From: Chionis minor
Taxonomy: Eukaryota; Chordata; Aves; Charadriiformes; Chionididae
NCBI GenBank assembly: GCA_013398295.1
Contig: VZSF01001346.1
Location: 56,585 to 120,584, forward strand
Length of the DNA: 64,000 bases
Direction: 5' to 3'
Of this stretch, positions 36,801 to 50,106 are shown piece by piece (the first letter of the stretch is position 1; each line of letters begins with the position of its first letter). Below the pieces are notes generated by a model, which was given only the letters and a program-made list of their open reading frames with translations, was not told the DNA's origin and made no database searches. The position numbers were made by a program, and so were the translations under genes.

Positions 36801-39175
36801 ATTAAGTAATTTATTAGCTTTTGGAAAACACTTTGAGTTTGGGATTTCCCAGGAAACTTTAAAAATAACTTCTTGCAAATGAATGCAGTTATAATAATAA
36901 ATACAGACAAAAATGAGAGAGGATATTTTTCCAACTAAAGGGTGTGTCATTTTTCACTCGACTGATATCTGAGTCTTCCTCTTATTGATACTCATCTTCA
37001 AAATGAGCCTTCACTAAGTAACAAAGTGGCAGAATGATCTACCTTCATGCTCTTGGGTGTTTGAGAGTTATTAAATATATCTAGGAAAAGTTACCCCCTG
37101 AGAGTGACATGTACACACAATCTAGTTACTGTAATCTAGAAAGCTTCCAATATAGAGCGGTTTAGAGACAAAAACAGTTGCGGGAAGTCAATCATCCCTG
37201 TCATCTTTCACTTTTAACTTCTTTATTTGTCATAAATGTTTTTTGTTATAGAAACTGCGTTCATTCAATCTCGCAGCAATCCAAGATAGTGGCCAAATTG
37301 GTGATGACTTAAAATTAATGCACTGACGTTTATGATACTAAAAGCAATTTTAATATGGTAATACACTGCCTTTTTAAGAAACTATTACAAATAGTTTCTG
37401 CCATGTAGCAGGAGGGAGCAGGATATTCAGTTTTTAAACACTTCAGAATGACAGCTTGTATGAAAAACACATGTAAAAAGATTGCTTTGCCATGAACTAT
37501 AAAACATATCTAAAACCATCTAAAAACCAAGAACTGCTTTTAAGAGTGATCCAACAAGCTAAATAAGAGTAGGGTTGCTAATTCAGGCTGTCTGGCAGGA
37601 GTGTAAGTGAGATTTTCAGCACCTTAGTGATATGACAACAGACAAAATCTACATTCTTTAGGTGTCCTATATGCTGTATTTGGACCACCAAAAGGATTTT
37701 CTGCCTCAAGCACTACCAGATTATTATCCTGGCTGACAGGAAACGACCTGTAAATTATAGCTGTGTCTGCCACGTATGGAAGAAAAGCCATCAGACAGTA
37801 TCATACGTGAAAAATGGTTTCTCGGTTGCCTTGGTCAAGTAACTAAAAGTTTAGACGTATCATCTTTTAATTTGAGGAATGATGAAACCAGCGGTGACAA
37901 GAACAAAACTGCAAGTTTCTAAAAGTAGATATATTGAATTGAGAGTTAGGTCATTTGTCAGCCACTCCTGTAGATAAAATAAAATGGAAGACAAAAAAGT
38001 TTGCTTTGTATCACAAAGCCAGAGACTGCAGCACAAGATTATGTATTCTAAGGCATCTACCTCTCTCTGTGTACACCTCTAGAGACACCAAAGAGGGTCT
38101 TAAATTTCAGCATGCTCCAGCATCTCAAGTTCTGGAGGGAGAGAGAGACTGCGGAGAGTTGTCTTCACACAGCTGACATCTGTAGCCTCAAATGCCATCC
38201 ATAAATTAAACCCCTAACAAAAAACAGTGCCCCTAGGCATCTGCCATTTAAAAACTGCCCTTCAGAGGCAATGGGCGATATTCTGTAGGATAGATTATAC
38301 ATTTATAGTCCTCATAAGAAACCATAGGTATCAAAACAATTAAATCATCTCTGTTGGTGGATCTCCTTTAAGTCTCTGAAAACCTGCCCAGAGAAGTGAA
38401 GTTACTTTTGCTGTATATTTAGATGTTTAGCTGTAGCTTTCCTTCATACATGCAGAAAAGGAGTATTGCAGGGCATTTCAATTCTGCCTTTCTTCACCAT
38501 TTGGCAGTTGATCTGGAGTGCCCACATAGCCTATTAAACTCATTTTGTTATGGCTTTAGTATTGACATTTGAGATTAAATGCCAGGGAATGAAAGAATGT
38601 TTTTTAAAAGACTATGACTTTTTGTTCCAATACAACTTTGTCAGGACCACAAGACTGTGACAGCCTACTGTAGTGTGTTATTTCAATCATTTCTTTCTAC
38701 CTAGGAAAAACACCTCTGATTAGCGCAACTACTATCCGTCTGTTACAGGGTTTATCCAAAATTTGGCCATATTAATACAACTGAACTTAATGGGAGCTGT
38801 GAATGCTTGGCACTGTCTTGTTCCTGTTTGCAGTGCTCTCTCATCTGATAAGCTACAAAGCAGGATAACTCCTTTATGAAAGCAGTGGTGAATCTTGGTG
38901 CTACAACACTATGAAGGATTTTTTCAGTGCTAAACCAATGTTTTATGCGTGGTATTCTCACCCACCCAATCCTCCTTTAGTCTGAAAAAGATGGAGACCA
39001 GAGACCTGGGATACTTTAGAGGCTGGCCTGAGAGCACCTGCCTGGACTGCCCTCCATGTGGCCAGCAGTGAGTGGTGGTGAGCACAAAACCCTTGTGTGG
39101 TGAGATCTGCTTCAGAGCCAGTGCCTAGTGGTTTTGCCTCTGGTGTTGGCTCTGGAGCAACATCCCAGCAGATGC
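21894..39175. other. Probable B3GALT1 intron or upstream DNA, no gene recognised
   Basis: About 17 kb of AT-rich sequence with no convincing exon, RNA gene or mobile element that I can name. A cluster of octamer motifs is listed separately. A small GC-rich patch at about 35205-35300 contains an 8-bp perfect hairpin (GGGGCTGC, 6-nt loop, GCAGCCCC; 35273-35294). A 14-bp palindrome TGTGAAATTTCACA is at 29648-29661. Neither is unexpected in a stretch of this length. Intronic status is inferred from the multi-exon leader of mammalian B3GALT1. Confidence 0.45.
27890..28190 (+). promoter_or_regulatory. Three octamer (ATTTGCAT) motifs in 300 bp
   Basis: Perfect copies of the POU-factor octamer ATTTGCAT at 27890-27897, 28086-28093 and 28183-28190, all on the plus strand. 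I saw about seven others scattered through the rest of the window. The clustering could mark an enhancer bound by OCT/BRN-type factors, or be chance in AT-rich DNA. Confidence 0.2.
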
Positions 39176-39529
39176 GGGAAGACCTTATAGCAGCTTTCCA
39201 GTACTTAAAGGGGACCTACAGGAAAGCTGGGGAGGGACTCTTTATCAGGGAGTGCAGCACTAGGATGAGGGGTAACAGTTTTAAACTGAAAGAAGGTGGA
39301 TTTAGATTAGATCTCAGGAAAAAATTTTTCACTATGAGGGTGGTGAGACACTGGAACAGGTTGCCCAGGGAAGTTGTGGAGGCCCCATCCCTGGAAGTGT
39401 TCAAGGCCAGGTTGAATGAGGCTTTGAATAACCTGGTCTAGTGCGAGGTGTCCTTGCCCACGGCAGGGGGTTGGACCTAGATGATCTTTAAGGTCCCTTC
39501 CAACGATAACCATTCTGTGATTCTATGAT
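39176..39529 (+). mobile_element. CR1 LINE fragment, 3' end of ORF2 plus 3' UTR
   Basis: A 5'-truncated CR1 in the sense direction. It encodes the C-terminal tail of the ORF2 protein (the segment around FFTMRVVRHWNRLPREVVEAP) in one open frame to a TAG at 39439-39441. A short 3' UTR follows, ending in CATTCTGTGATTCTATGAT. Truncation removed the endonuclease and reverse transcriptase domains, so it cannot move by itself. Its 3' UTR type matches the 49.8 kb copy. Confidence 0.95.
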
Positions 39530-42500
39530 CTGTGTTAAGGCCTGGGAACCTAGTTCTGTAACTTTCTACCAAAAATGAAGGAGAGTCCACGGAAAGCTCA
39601 TACTTGATTTGGTAGCTATTGGCAAACTAAAGATGTACTACCTAGATCACTATTTTTCAGTATTTTCAGCTGGTAGAAATATAAAATCCTGTAAACTCTA
39701 TCTTTTACTCTCTGTAGACAGAATATTCTGATCCAGTGCATCCTAAAATTGCTTATAAATACTTGGTACTTTCTCTGAAATGATGATAGTAAAGGACAGA
39801 GCTAAAGTGATTTACAGATATTATGGATTTAGTGAAGACTTCAGACTGATTTGTGTGTCTAGTGTCAGTCTACCACTAATTTAGAGCTCAACTCATCTAG
39901 ATGAAAGAATTTTCATCAAAACTATTCTGGACAAGGCAAGAATCACTTAATTCTATATCTTAGAACTGCTGCTGTGTGATCAGATGCTTTTGCAAACGTA
40001 ATCAAACAAAGCATTTACAGAAAACAGCTTCTTTCTACCATCATCCCCAACATAATCACTTTTCTAATTGGACTTGAAAAATTCTTATTCCAGAATAAAC
40101 TATACATTTTACTGTTACGTGCTGCAGTACTAGACCACTGCAGCTTGCATTTGCTTCACAGAATGTGTTGGTCTGCCTCGTTAGACTGAAAATATCAGAA
40201 AACACCCAACTTGGCACTATTTGTTTCAGGTGTGTTACTGCAATTCTTTCCTCCCTGCTGGTTCTTACTATAACTTGTCTGTTACTTCCAAACTGGTCAT
40301 GTAAAACTATTCTGAATTGGTATCTTTAAATGTCCCCATAAATGGTCATGTGCTTGATCTCAGCGGTGGAGGAAGTATTTAAATAATGATGGAAGCAGTT
40401 GTAGCACAATAATTGTGCTAAGATCTCAGAAGTCAAGAGAGATTTTACAGGTTTAGGATGGCATGAATGTGACTGTAGATAGCATTACAGTTTGGTATGC
40501 TTCATGGAATAAAATTTTCTAGTTCTGTGCCTCACTGCTAGAAGTGGTAGGGCACACGTGTAAGTTAAACTTTTTCAGTGTCTTTTTCATGATCTGAAAC
40601 AATCACAAGCTTTCAAAGGCACTGAATGGTAGAAGAGGTACTCACAATGTGTTTATATTAATTGTGATTGTATGCAGCCTAATAACACACTTTCTGCTCT
40701 CCTGCTTGATAGAAACTTTTTCTTGATGTCCACTGGATATTAAGCAATTTAATGACTTGATGAGCAAGAATGAGGTGATTGCAGAAGTACTCTCAGCCAG
40801 CTAAAACTGAGCGTGCATCTCATTTTGCTGGGCTGTGTTCTGTCTAAATGGGGCATTTAATTACAGGCATCGCATTTGGGAGAAGTTCTTTGGTTTCCAG
40901 TGGATGCCTGACAATGCCATCTGGAGTTTTTTACTTCTGTCCTGAACAGATGGATCTTGTATGGAATGTTACAGCAAAGACTTTGCCTGAGAGTTTGCCT
41001 GAACAATGTAGTCGTTTGCATCCCAGTGCATAAGAGAAGATGTTCAGGGAGCAAACCTAGCTCAGGTTGCTGTTGCTGAAGTCTACTAGAAGGACCCACA
41101 ACTTTTGCATACAGCTTGGAGTGCAGTGCTTTCTCAGTGGCTAATGGAAGGGGGTTGGGCCAAGACTGCGGCTGTCTTTCCTCTTGCTTTTGTGAGGGTT
41201 ATTGCAATCTGCCTGGGCCTCCCCATGTAAATAGTACTTACACAACCAGTGTTTCAGAGGTTACTTGAGGAGATTTTTCCTTTCTGCTGCTTGTACTTCT
41301 CTCTGCTCCAAGACTGCGTGCACATACAGATACTGTTTCCCATTACAGTCTTGACATTTAAATCTATATATGAGTTTCGAGCTGCTTCTTGTGCTGCTGC
41401 TGTTGCTATCATCTCCATTTCTTCTCTACTGGGATGGGTCTTGTGACATTTGCAAGCTTCCTGTTGCTTAGTGTCTTCCTGAAGGGCACCCAAAATAGGA
41501 TTAAATACTTCTGAAATGGCTCCACAGTATGTTTCTAATTTCATAGTTTCATAGTTTCTATGTTTTCAGGCCTGCTATGATTTTTTATTTTTTTTTAATA
41601 TTTTGAATACAGCCTAGACAGGTATGTTAGAGTCCTAAGAAATAGAGCTCTTTACTATGACTCCTGTGTTGCCTCGTGGAAGGCTAGTTAACTACTGAAC
41701 ATCTGCAGCTTCCTAACAGGGACATATAGCAGCTCCTGATCAGCAACAACTGCATGGCCATGGACTCCACATACGAGGAATTCAGTATGACTTCTGAGGA
41801 AAGGCTAATTTACCAAGGTCATTTGAAAGTATTGCTGATGCCTGGTGTTGTGTCTCCTGTGCCTATAATTGGCCTGGACAATGCATGCCTGTTTATATCT
41901 AGCAACATAAAGACCTTTATTTCTCTGCTAAAGGTTATGCTGTTTAACTGATTAATTGTTCAGTGTTGACAGACTAGATTTAGCAGTGGCAGCTCTTGGA
42001 TTTTAAGAAGATGCAGCACAGTGACTTTGTAAATGTAACATCTGGCTTTTCCTATTTTAATATATAATAACATTTAAAGAACTAGTCAGGCTTCTGGGAT
42101 TTTAAATACCAGATGGGAATTTTATATTCCCTGTATACTGTATCATATCTAGTAAATACTGAAAGAAGCAGTGGCTAACTCAAAGAGGACCTGCACTCTT
42201 CAACTCACAAATGATTGTGCACTCGTTTCTGTTGCTACTTTTAAAATTCTCATTATCACCTCTGTACTGTCACCACCCTAAGCCTCATCCATGTCCAGTA
42301 TGTCTGCTTATCCCTTCTATAACACTTTTTTTAGGAGTACATACTGCATTCTTCTCTTGTTGGCACTATGGCAGGAGTTAAACAAATGGCCGTAAGGAAT
42401 TGGGCTGTGCCCAAGTCAAGATTTTTGTGCTCTGAAGCATTGTAATATAAACACCATTATTTTAAACATAAATAAGGTCTTTAGCATCTTTACTCAGCAT

Positions 42501-45500
42501 TAGAAGAAGAACAATATAAAAACCAAGCAGACTAGAAGCCAAACAAAATTTTTTAAATCCCAATGATTGACTTCTGATGCTCTCGCATACAAGTCCCCTC
42601 TGTTTTGTGTTCTCTGTTGTGCTTTACAAACAGCACAGAAATGAAGCTAAACTAGTCAAAATAAAGTAACTCTCAAATTCTCCCAAATCACAACTAAGAT
42701 GCAGCAGCTGCTGCACATACAGCTTCTATGTGTCAACTGCTACATCTAGTCTGCAGCGGGAAGAGAAATAACCTGTTTCTTGATGAAACAGCTCTTTAAG
42801 ATGGATGGTGTCAGTTGTGGAGATGCTGAGATACACGTAAGAGTAAACATATACAGTCCAGTATAACAGCTTATTAGATAGTTGTGCAATAGTTGTTGGT
42901 CAGTGCAACTTTCAGATTTTCAGTCTTTAGGTAAGATCTGCATCTCCTTTAATAAGGACATTGCTTAAAGTGGTGGGAAAATTAATAATCAGAATTTTGA
43001 TATGAATGGAACCCAAAAAGTCATGTTAATTTAGATTTGAATATGTTTAGGTGTGAAAATATTGTTTTAATTTTTAAAATTAAGCATTTTAAAACCTTCG
43101 AAATACTTACTTAAATGTTTCTTATTTTCGATTTCTTATCATGATTAGAGATGTAAACACTGAACAGCTGGAGAACGACTGCCTTTTCACTTGAGATTTA
43201 CAGCTCACGACTGCAGTCTCAGAAATTAAGATGCTCATCTGAGCTCCAAAGCTTTAAATATTTGCTTTTGTCTTCTAATGTATAAGGACATTCCTTTGAA
43301 AATACCAGATCGCATAAACTGCATAATTAGCACTGAATTCCCTGTATAAAGAACAGTAATCTAGAATTGTCAGACTATAATCCTCATGATAAATCTGCTG
43401 CATAGCCATTAAGTTATTATAGTATCATACAGTTATGTGATTAAAATAAAAATGGAACTCATGTTATCTGACATTTTCAAATTGTGGTTTTAATGGACAA
43501 TATGAAAACAGGAATACTGAAAGAAGAGTTTTATATTCCTCCCATTTCTCTGACCTTCATCCTTATTTCTAGCTTTTCTGCTCAAGTATCGAAGGATCTA
43601 GTGTAATAAAGGATGACAGGGAGCACATCTGACAAAACTTTCGCTTAAGTCTTGTTGAATAAAACATTCAGTGGACATGCCTCTTAGCGCCAGCAGGTTA
43701 GCATTAAAAGTGTAATGGTTTTAAAGGAAGCCTAAACATGCCTCTGACAAATGACAGCTCTAGGTTTTAAAATTAAGATTTGAGATAAAGATGCTGCTGA
43801 AGTTATCAAAAGAACCATACCTAGCAGTTGTCTAATGCACATGCTCATGAAAATACTATTTGTCTGTCCGAAAATCACCTGCATCGGTGATCAAATGCTG
43901 ATGATACTGGCACACATTATGTAAAGTAGAAGCTCTGGTCATATTGTTGGTCACACAGCCGAGGTTCTCGCCCTTCTCCTTTATACAAAAAGTTCCCCTT
44001 TCAAATTTCTTAGCATAGTTGGAGGGATCTGTTTCTCTGAGCTTTGAATTAAGAGTTGTTTCTGTTCACTTGAAAAATAAACCAGAAAAAAATCAGCCTA
44101 TAAAAGTTATTTTATTTTGCTTATTTGTCCTCAGTAATACCATGCTAAATACTACAATAGTGAAGGCTTATATTTTAGCCAAGCTATTCTGGACAAAATT
44201 CTCAAAACTACAGGTACATGTTAAAGCCTAATATAAGAGCATAAATTCCAGGCAATCATTTGGACGTATCTGTACATGCTTCCCATATGGGATTCTTGCA
44301 TACCAGGTTTGAAAAACCATGGACACAGTACAAGCCAGAGTTGACTTCTGCTGTGAGTTAGTCAGTGTGTTTGCACAACTTGTCTAGCATTCTTCAGCCT
44401 CCCCAAAGCCACACCACTAGAGAACATTTTTTCCTTCAACCTCTGATGCCATCAGAAAAGCCTCTTCTTTGTGGCTAATTCTGTATGCAGAATCCTTTTT
44501 TTGTGTTTTACATAATACGTTCAATTACTTTGAATTGCTATTAGTATTATTCCAAATTGAATTGAGGGGAACAGATTTTTTTATGCTTTTTCCAGACACT
44601 TAAAATACAGGACTACTAATATGGTCTCCTTGCCATTATTTATTGCTCAGGCAGCGTTCAAGGAGGACTGGCGTCACTGGAATGAAAATGAAGGTCGCCT
44701 CATCACTCATTTTACGTTTCTCTTGGAAAAATTACCTTTCTGGGAATATTTTTCCTCCACTTTTCAAAACAGGATATCAATAAAACTTGGAAATTTTAAT
44801 GTAGATTTCAAAGAGCTACATTTAAAAATGTGAAATCAAGTTCAGTCATCAGGCAATACTGGCCAAGAGTGTCTTTTGTTTGGTTTCTTGATAACAAAGA
44901 TTCAAGATAAAATAAACAGAACACTGCTTAAGTTGACAGATATGGGTTTAGATTTAGAATTCTTTTAAAACTTCAAAAGAAAATGCCTCATTTTTCTTTA
45001 AAAGCTCTGGTAGCAGGTAATTATCTAAAAGTTGGGCTATTTCTTATTCAAAGACATCTCTGGTCTCATTATCCTTATGCAGACACAACTCCCGTTGGAA
45101 TCATCCTGAACTTTGCTTCTGTGAATAGTATGGGTTTGAATGAGACGCTGAGATTTCCAGGAGAGTAATTGTTAATCTTTTTATGCTTTGCTGTATCTTT
45201 CATTCCACTCTTCCTTTATAGTGGCAAAACTACTGCCCAGTTTGCTTTTGTTCCAAAAATCTTTTTTTTTTTTTTTTTAAGACAACAAAAATAGAAGAGG
45301 GAACATATCTTTGTATCAAAGGAAATGAATATTTGTGTCTCGGGGAATACCTCCTTTTAAGCTTCTTGAAAAACTGCAATAAAATAAAACCTGAGGTATA
45401 TTTTGAGTGGGCTGTGGTGTATAAATATCTGTATTTTGACCCAAACCATTGTAAGGAAGTCTATTAACAAGAACATAATTCGTTTGACTTTTACATTGGT

Positions 45501-45873
45501 ATAAAACAGCAGGCAAATTAACTAGATGCTGAGTATATTTAAATTACAATTTCTCCTGGCAGTAGATCATACGGTGAAAAAATTTTTCCAGAGATCTCTC
45601 TCCCTGCCTTCTAACAACCTACTGTTTCTTGTCACTGTTGTCGTCAGAAAGTTCTTACAGACTAAAATATACTAAATAAAGCAGACATTAGCGAAGAAAT
45701 AGATGCAAAAACTCCCTGTCATGGAGTGGCCCATAAACATAGGATTTCCAGGGTGCAACAGACTTTATCCAGTGCATCAGATGTCCCTGGGAAAACTCTT
45801 CAGAGAAAATGAAACAACTGCCATGCTCTGACTGAATTCATTGACATATGTGAGAACAGACAAAAGTGTATAG
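39530..45873. other. Non-coding DNA, no gene recognised
   Basis: AT-rich DNA with no supported exon or mobile element. A near-palindrome of two 9-bp arms around one base (TAGCACAAT A ATTGTGCTA) is at 40402-40420. A short CATAGTTT-type tandem is near 41540-41562. Confidence 0.5.
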
Positions 45874-46496
45874 TTCATAGAATCGTCTAGGTTGGAAAAG
45901 ACCTTTAAGATCATCGAGTCCAACCAGCAACCTAACACTGCCAAAACCACCCCTAAACCATGTCCCTCAGCACCACGTCTACCTGTCTTTTAAATACCTC
46001 CAGGGACGGTGACTCCACCACGTTCCTGGGCAGCCTGTTCCAAAGCTTGATACCACTTTTGGTGAAGAAATTTTTCCTAGTATCCAATTTAAACCTCCCC
46101 TGGTGCAACTTGAGGTCATTTTCTCTTGTCCTGTTGCTTGTTACTTGGGAGAAGCGATCAGCCCCCACCTCACTACAGCCTCCTTTCAGGTAGCTGTAGA
46201 GAGCGATAAGGTCTCCCTTCAGCCTCCTTTTCTCCAGGCTCAACAACCCCAGCTCCCTCAGCTGCTCCTCATAAGACTGGTTCTCTAGACCCCTCACCAG
46301 CTTCGTTGCCCTTCTATGGACTCACTCCAGAGTCTCAATGTCTGTCTTGTAGTGAAGGGCCCAAAACTGAACACGGTATTCGAGGTGGGGCCTCACCAAT
46401 GCCAGGTACAGCAAGACAATCACTGCCCTAGTCCTACTCACCACACTGTTCCCGAGACAAGCCAGGATGCTGTTGGCTTTCTTGGCCACCTGGGCA
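45874..46496 (-). mobile_element. CR1 LINE fragment, C-terminal ORF2 plus 3' UTR
   Basis: Minus-strand CR1 of about 620 bp. The 3' end is at the low-coordinate side (TCATAGAATCGTCTAGGTTG). A 114-residue open frame at 45953-46297 encodes the ORF2 C-terminal tail, including [19 protein letters not shown]. Further ORF2 sequence continues to about 46496 in a broken frame. The reverse transcriptase core is missing. The 3' UTR matches the subfamily of the 57.7 kb element (TTGGACTCRATGATCTTAAA). Confidence 0.95.
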
Positions 46497-49400
46497 ATAG
46501 TTGTGAGATTACAGCTTCATCTTTAGTATCATCCTTGCACGGAACATGAGTTAGGAAGAGAAATTTCTTAGGACTCATGGAAACAAATCACGTATTCAGT
46601 AGATACTGGTTTTTATGGCACATTGCAGTTTTCCTGTAAGACACCCTAGGTGTTCCAAGGACAATAATTAATTGGTTATCTGCCAAGCTTATCCCACAGG
46701 ACCCAATCATCTCCCTTTTTGCTAACATTCCCTTATTCTCCAAAGGTGCTTTTGCTTTCAAATTTTATAAATGACTACCATAATTAATTTAAACATGGAT
46801 ATTTGTTTGCAAGCTGCCCTTAGCCTGAAGTCTGTGGTTTCTTTTTCAGGCCTTACGGATGTTCCATGCCTAAAACCACGTCTGTTCTTTTGTCTGCTAT
46901 ATAATATTATCTCACAAAATGTGCTAGCCCTCCCTACAAACTGAGTCTTACTTAGAAAATTTGTTAATTAGTTCCCATTATCCTTCCTCCCTTGCATATT
47001 TCCCTTTCTACTTACAGTTTTATGTAATTTACTTTGCACGGCTTTGGTTTTTTTCATTAGACTGTGAGCTTTTAAGTTCAGGGATATAACTTGATTTAAT
47101 AGGATCTCATTTGATAAAATGCCAGCAGGTACTACAGGACATAAATAGTACAAGTAATTGTCCGTAAATGCTTATTAATGCAAATATATTTCCAGTACCT
47201 ATTTAGAGCATTTTATTTTAAATTTTCTATTTTGATCTAAAAACTCTCTTTGTATTAGACTCTAGCGCATCCAGCCTGTGAAGTTAAGCACTGAAAGTTC
47301 TGCTGCTGCCAGGGGGTCAAGGAGAGATGTGTCACCAGCTAAAAGTCAAGCTGATCAGTTTTAGTTGCTACTGGCTACCAGTTTGATGAACCTCCATATA
47401 GGACAGGTGTAATAGAACGTTAGTTTAATGTTCCCTGGCTTCCAATGTCCTTGCTGTGTCTGAACAGAGTACTGACATTTCTGTCATCAAGTTTTAGTTT
47501 AGAATCTCAAACTTTGAGGCAGTTTGAAACAAACGACTTTGTGAACTTTATGACAATGATTAAAGAGAGAAAAAGTTCTACCCTTTCCAGAACATTAATG
47601 ACAGACCAGATGACACATCTTCTATACAAGAAATAAGATTAACCACTCTGAAAGCCAAGGCATTTCAATAGAAGTGAAATTGAGCTTTTCAGCACAGACT
47701 ATCCAATCACCTCTCATAGCAAGCAAATCACTCTGCTGAGTGATTTTATAATGTGGAATGTTTTTGGAGTGCTATTGCAAACTTCATATCATCCTTAAGC
47801 ACAAACTACCATACTCTTGCTATAGAAATTACCCTATTAGGGACAGCTGTACAATCTGTCCCTAATATCACAAATCTGCACATGGATTGCCAAATAAAGT
47901 AGTACAAATTCTATGCAGTAGCTGTGCTTTTTAAACCTTTTAATTCTGTGAAATGCACTTCTCTAATGAAGTTCATGTTGTTATTCCAATAATAGATTAT
48001 ATCCAGTCACTTCAGGATTTTAAATCTAGTCTGCAAAAACTTAAGAAAATGCAATTTCTTGTGCACTTGCAGTCAGCTGTAGTGAGTGAGTTGACAAGCA
48101 TTTCCTCCTTCTACAGTCTTTTGGATCGCTTTTACCATTTGGTCATGAATTTGGGAAGAGAGATGCCAAGCTACTCTACACTCTTCCCACAACTGCACTG
48201 GTGACGTTTGCTATTTCCGTCAAAGGGAGATAGAAAAACGTTCATTTTCTCAATAATCAAAATTGGAGTCCTACTTTATCAAATTGCGACCTGTTTTTTG
48301 CACCTCAAAGCATAAACAATCAGAACTATGCTGGAGAAAAAGTCAGTGAGCAACCCTCACCAAGTGTTCTTCCCAAGCCACTACGCCTGTTTCTTTTAAA
48401 CCTCCTGAAAAAAAATAATGACATTTCAGCATACAACGTTATTTAAAGTCCAGGCTCGAGATGTAACTTTTCATATTTTCAAAGTTTTCACATTTTTAAA
48501 ATCTTTGTCTTCCTCTTCAGGGCCAGGTAATTTTGCAGGATGGAGAGAAAGAAGGCTGTGTAGTTAATTGTTTTTACTAAATGTCATTGCTCTTCCGAAT
48601 ATAAAACTATGCTTGTTTTTTGGTGAAGGCTTCAAAGTTGGAGACTTGTGGAAGCTGTGGAGTATGTTTATTTACTGTTTTTCAGACCAACCTGGACTTT
48701 CTCTGTTTCCTCTTTGTGGCCAGCCACAACCATGTGGCTCCAACAGAGAGGGTGGGCCGGGAAAGCTTAATGTCTGCCAGCAAAATGCTTTTGCCCTAAG
48801 CAGTTGAGGTTGTGTCTGGAAGTTGACTTAACCTTACTGTGACCTGCTTTATTCCTCTGATTCTGGCTGAGGAAAATGGGTCTAAATTCTGCATGTATTA
48901 TTTAAAGCACTTTGAATGTTTGTTTCACGTTATCATTGGAGCCTTACTTATCAGCTGCTTTTAATCCTCTGCAAACATGGTTTAATAGAAAGCATAGGGA
49001 AGAGAACAAAGTAATCTAAATCTCTATGTGGATTTGCATCACTGGTGTAGTATAGGCAAAGGACAAATCCCCCCAAAGCTGTGGATCCGCAATTACAGGA
49101 CTTGCCCTGTGCATGCTGGAGCAGCAGAAGCTGTGAAGTCTGCAGCTGCCCTCTGCACCGCTGCCATTGGCTCACAGAGCAGAAATTGCCTTTGCTTTGA
49201 CCCCCTCCTAAAGTTTGGTTCCTCAAGGGGTCTTCACCCTGCAGTGGCTGAGAAGCTTGGTGGGTAGAACAACTTGTTCCTCGCTTCTCCTCTCTCTCAG
49301 GCTTTGCTCTCCTGTGCCCTTACTGGAGAGCACCAGCTATATTGATGTCTGTGTGGGGAAGGGTGAGGGATGTTCCCTGAGTGGCTTTTTTCAGATTTCC

Positions 49401-49821
49401 CATCAACGAAGTCTGACAGAAACTTCATTATTTATAATTACTGTAATTTTTTGTTGCCAAGTTGCAATGCAAAATGCCTATGTAGATATTTTTATATGTT
49501 TGCAGTATTGTCTGGCAGTTGGGGACTTTATAAAGATGGAATGTGTGAACCATTTCCATAGAATCACCTGGGTGATTCTAGGAAATCATTGTATCGTGAA
49601 TGCGTTGATATGGATGCTATCCATGATATGCTGTTAAGGCAGCTTCAAGCCTCTAAGAGCAGGACTGAGGGCTGGGTGAGGAAGAGGTGAAATGTCTGTG
49701 CTTCTGGGCATGCTCTTCAAACTATGGGTGCGGGGATGTGCAAATTCAACCTCTAAAGATTCCCTGCAGAGCTTGAAGCAGTTACAGACTTTCACTGGAG
49801 TTGCAGCAAGCCTAAATTTCA
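46497..49821. other. Non-coding DNA, no gene recognised
   Basis: No convincing exon or mobile element. The one notable structure is the perfect hairpin at 47835-47867, listed separately. Several short open frames around 49.0-49.6 kb overlap on both strands and look like chance. Confidence 0.5.
47835..47867. repeat. Perfect 12-bp inverted repeat, 9-nt loop
   Basis: Left arm TATTAGGGACAG (47835-47846), loop CTGTACAAT, right arm CTGTCCCTAATA (47856-47867), no mismatch. Pairing does not extend outward. It may be a remnant of a small DNA transposon end pair or a chance palindrome. Confidence 0.8.
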
Positions 49822-50106
49822 TTGAATCATAGAATGGTTTAGGTTGGAAGGGTCCTTAAAGATCACCTAGTTCCAACCCCCTTGCCATGGCCAAGGACAC
49901 CTCCTACTAGACCAGGTTGCTCAAAGCCTCATCCAACCTGTCCTTGAACACTTCCAGGGATGGGGCATCCACAGCTTCCCTGGGCAACGTGTGCCAGTGC
50001 CTCACCACCCTGAAACATTTCTTCCAGAGATCTAATTTAAATCTCCCCTCTTCTAGATTGAAGCCGTTACCCCTCATCCCATCATTACATACCCTTGTAA
50101 AAAGGC
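49822..50106 (-). mobile_element. CR1 LINE fragment, 3' end only
   Basis: Minus-strand CR1 of about 285 bp. Its 3' tail is at 49822-49840 (AATCATAGAATGGTTTAGG) and the interior reads back into the ORF2 C-terminal region, with the frame partly broken. Similarity stops near 50106, the 5' truncation point. It belongs to the same 3' UTR type as the 39.2 kb copy. Confidence 0.93.

Noticed and set aside
39097..39175. Extension of the CR1 coding frame upstream of 39176
   Set aside because: The frame is open, but the sequence does not resemble CR1 ORF2, so this is host DNA before the truncation point.
49215..49637. 140-codon open frame on the plus strand
   Set aside because: No family motif, no splice context and overlapping frames on both strands; expected by chance.
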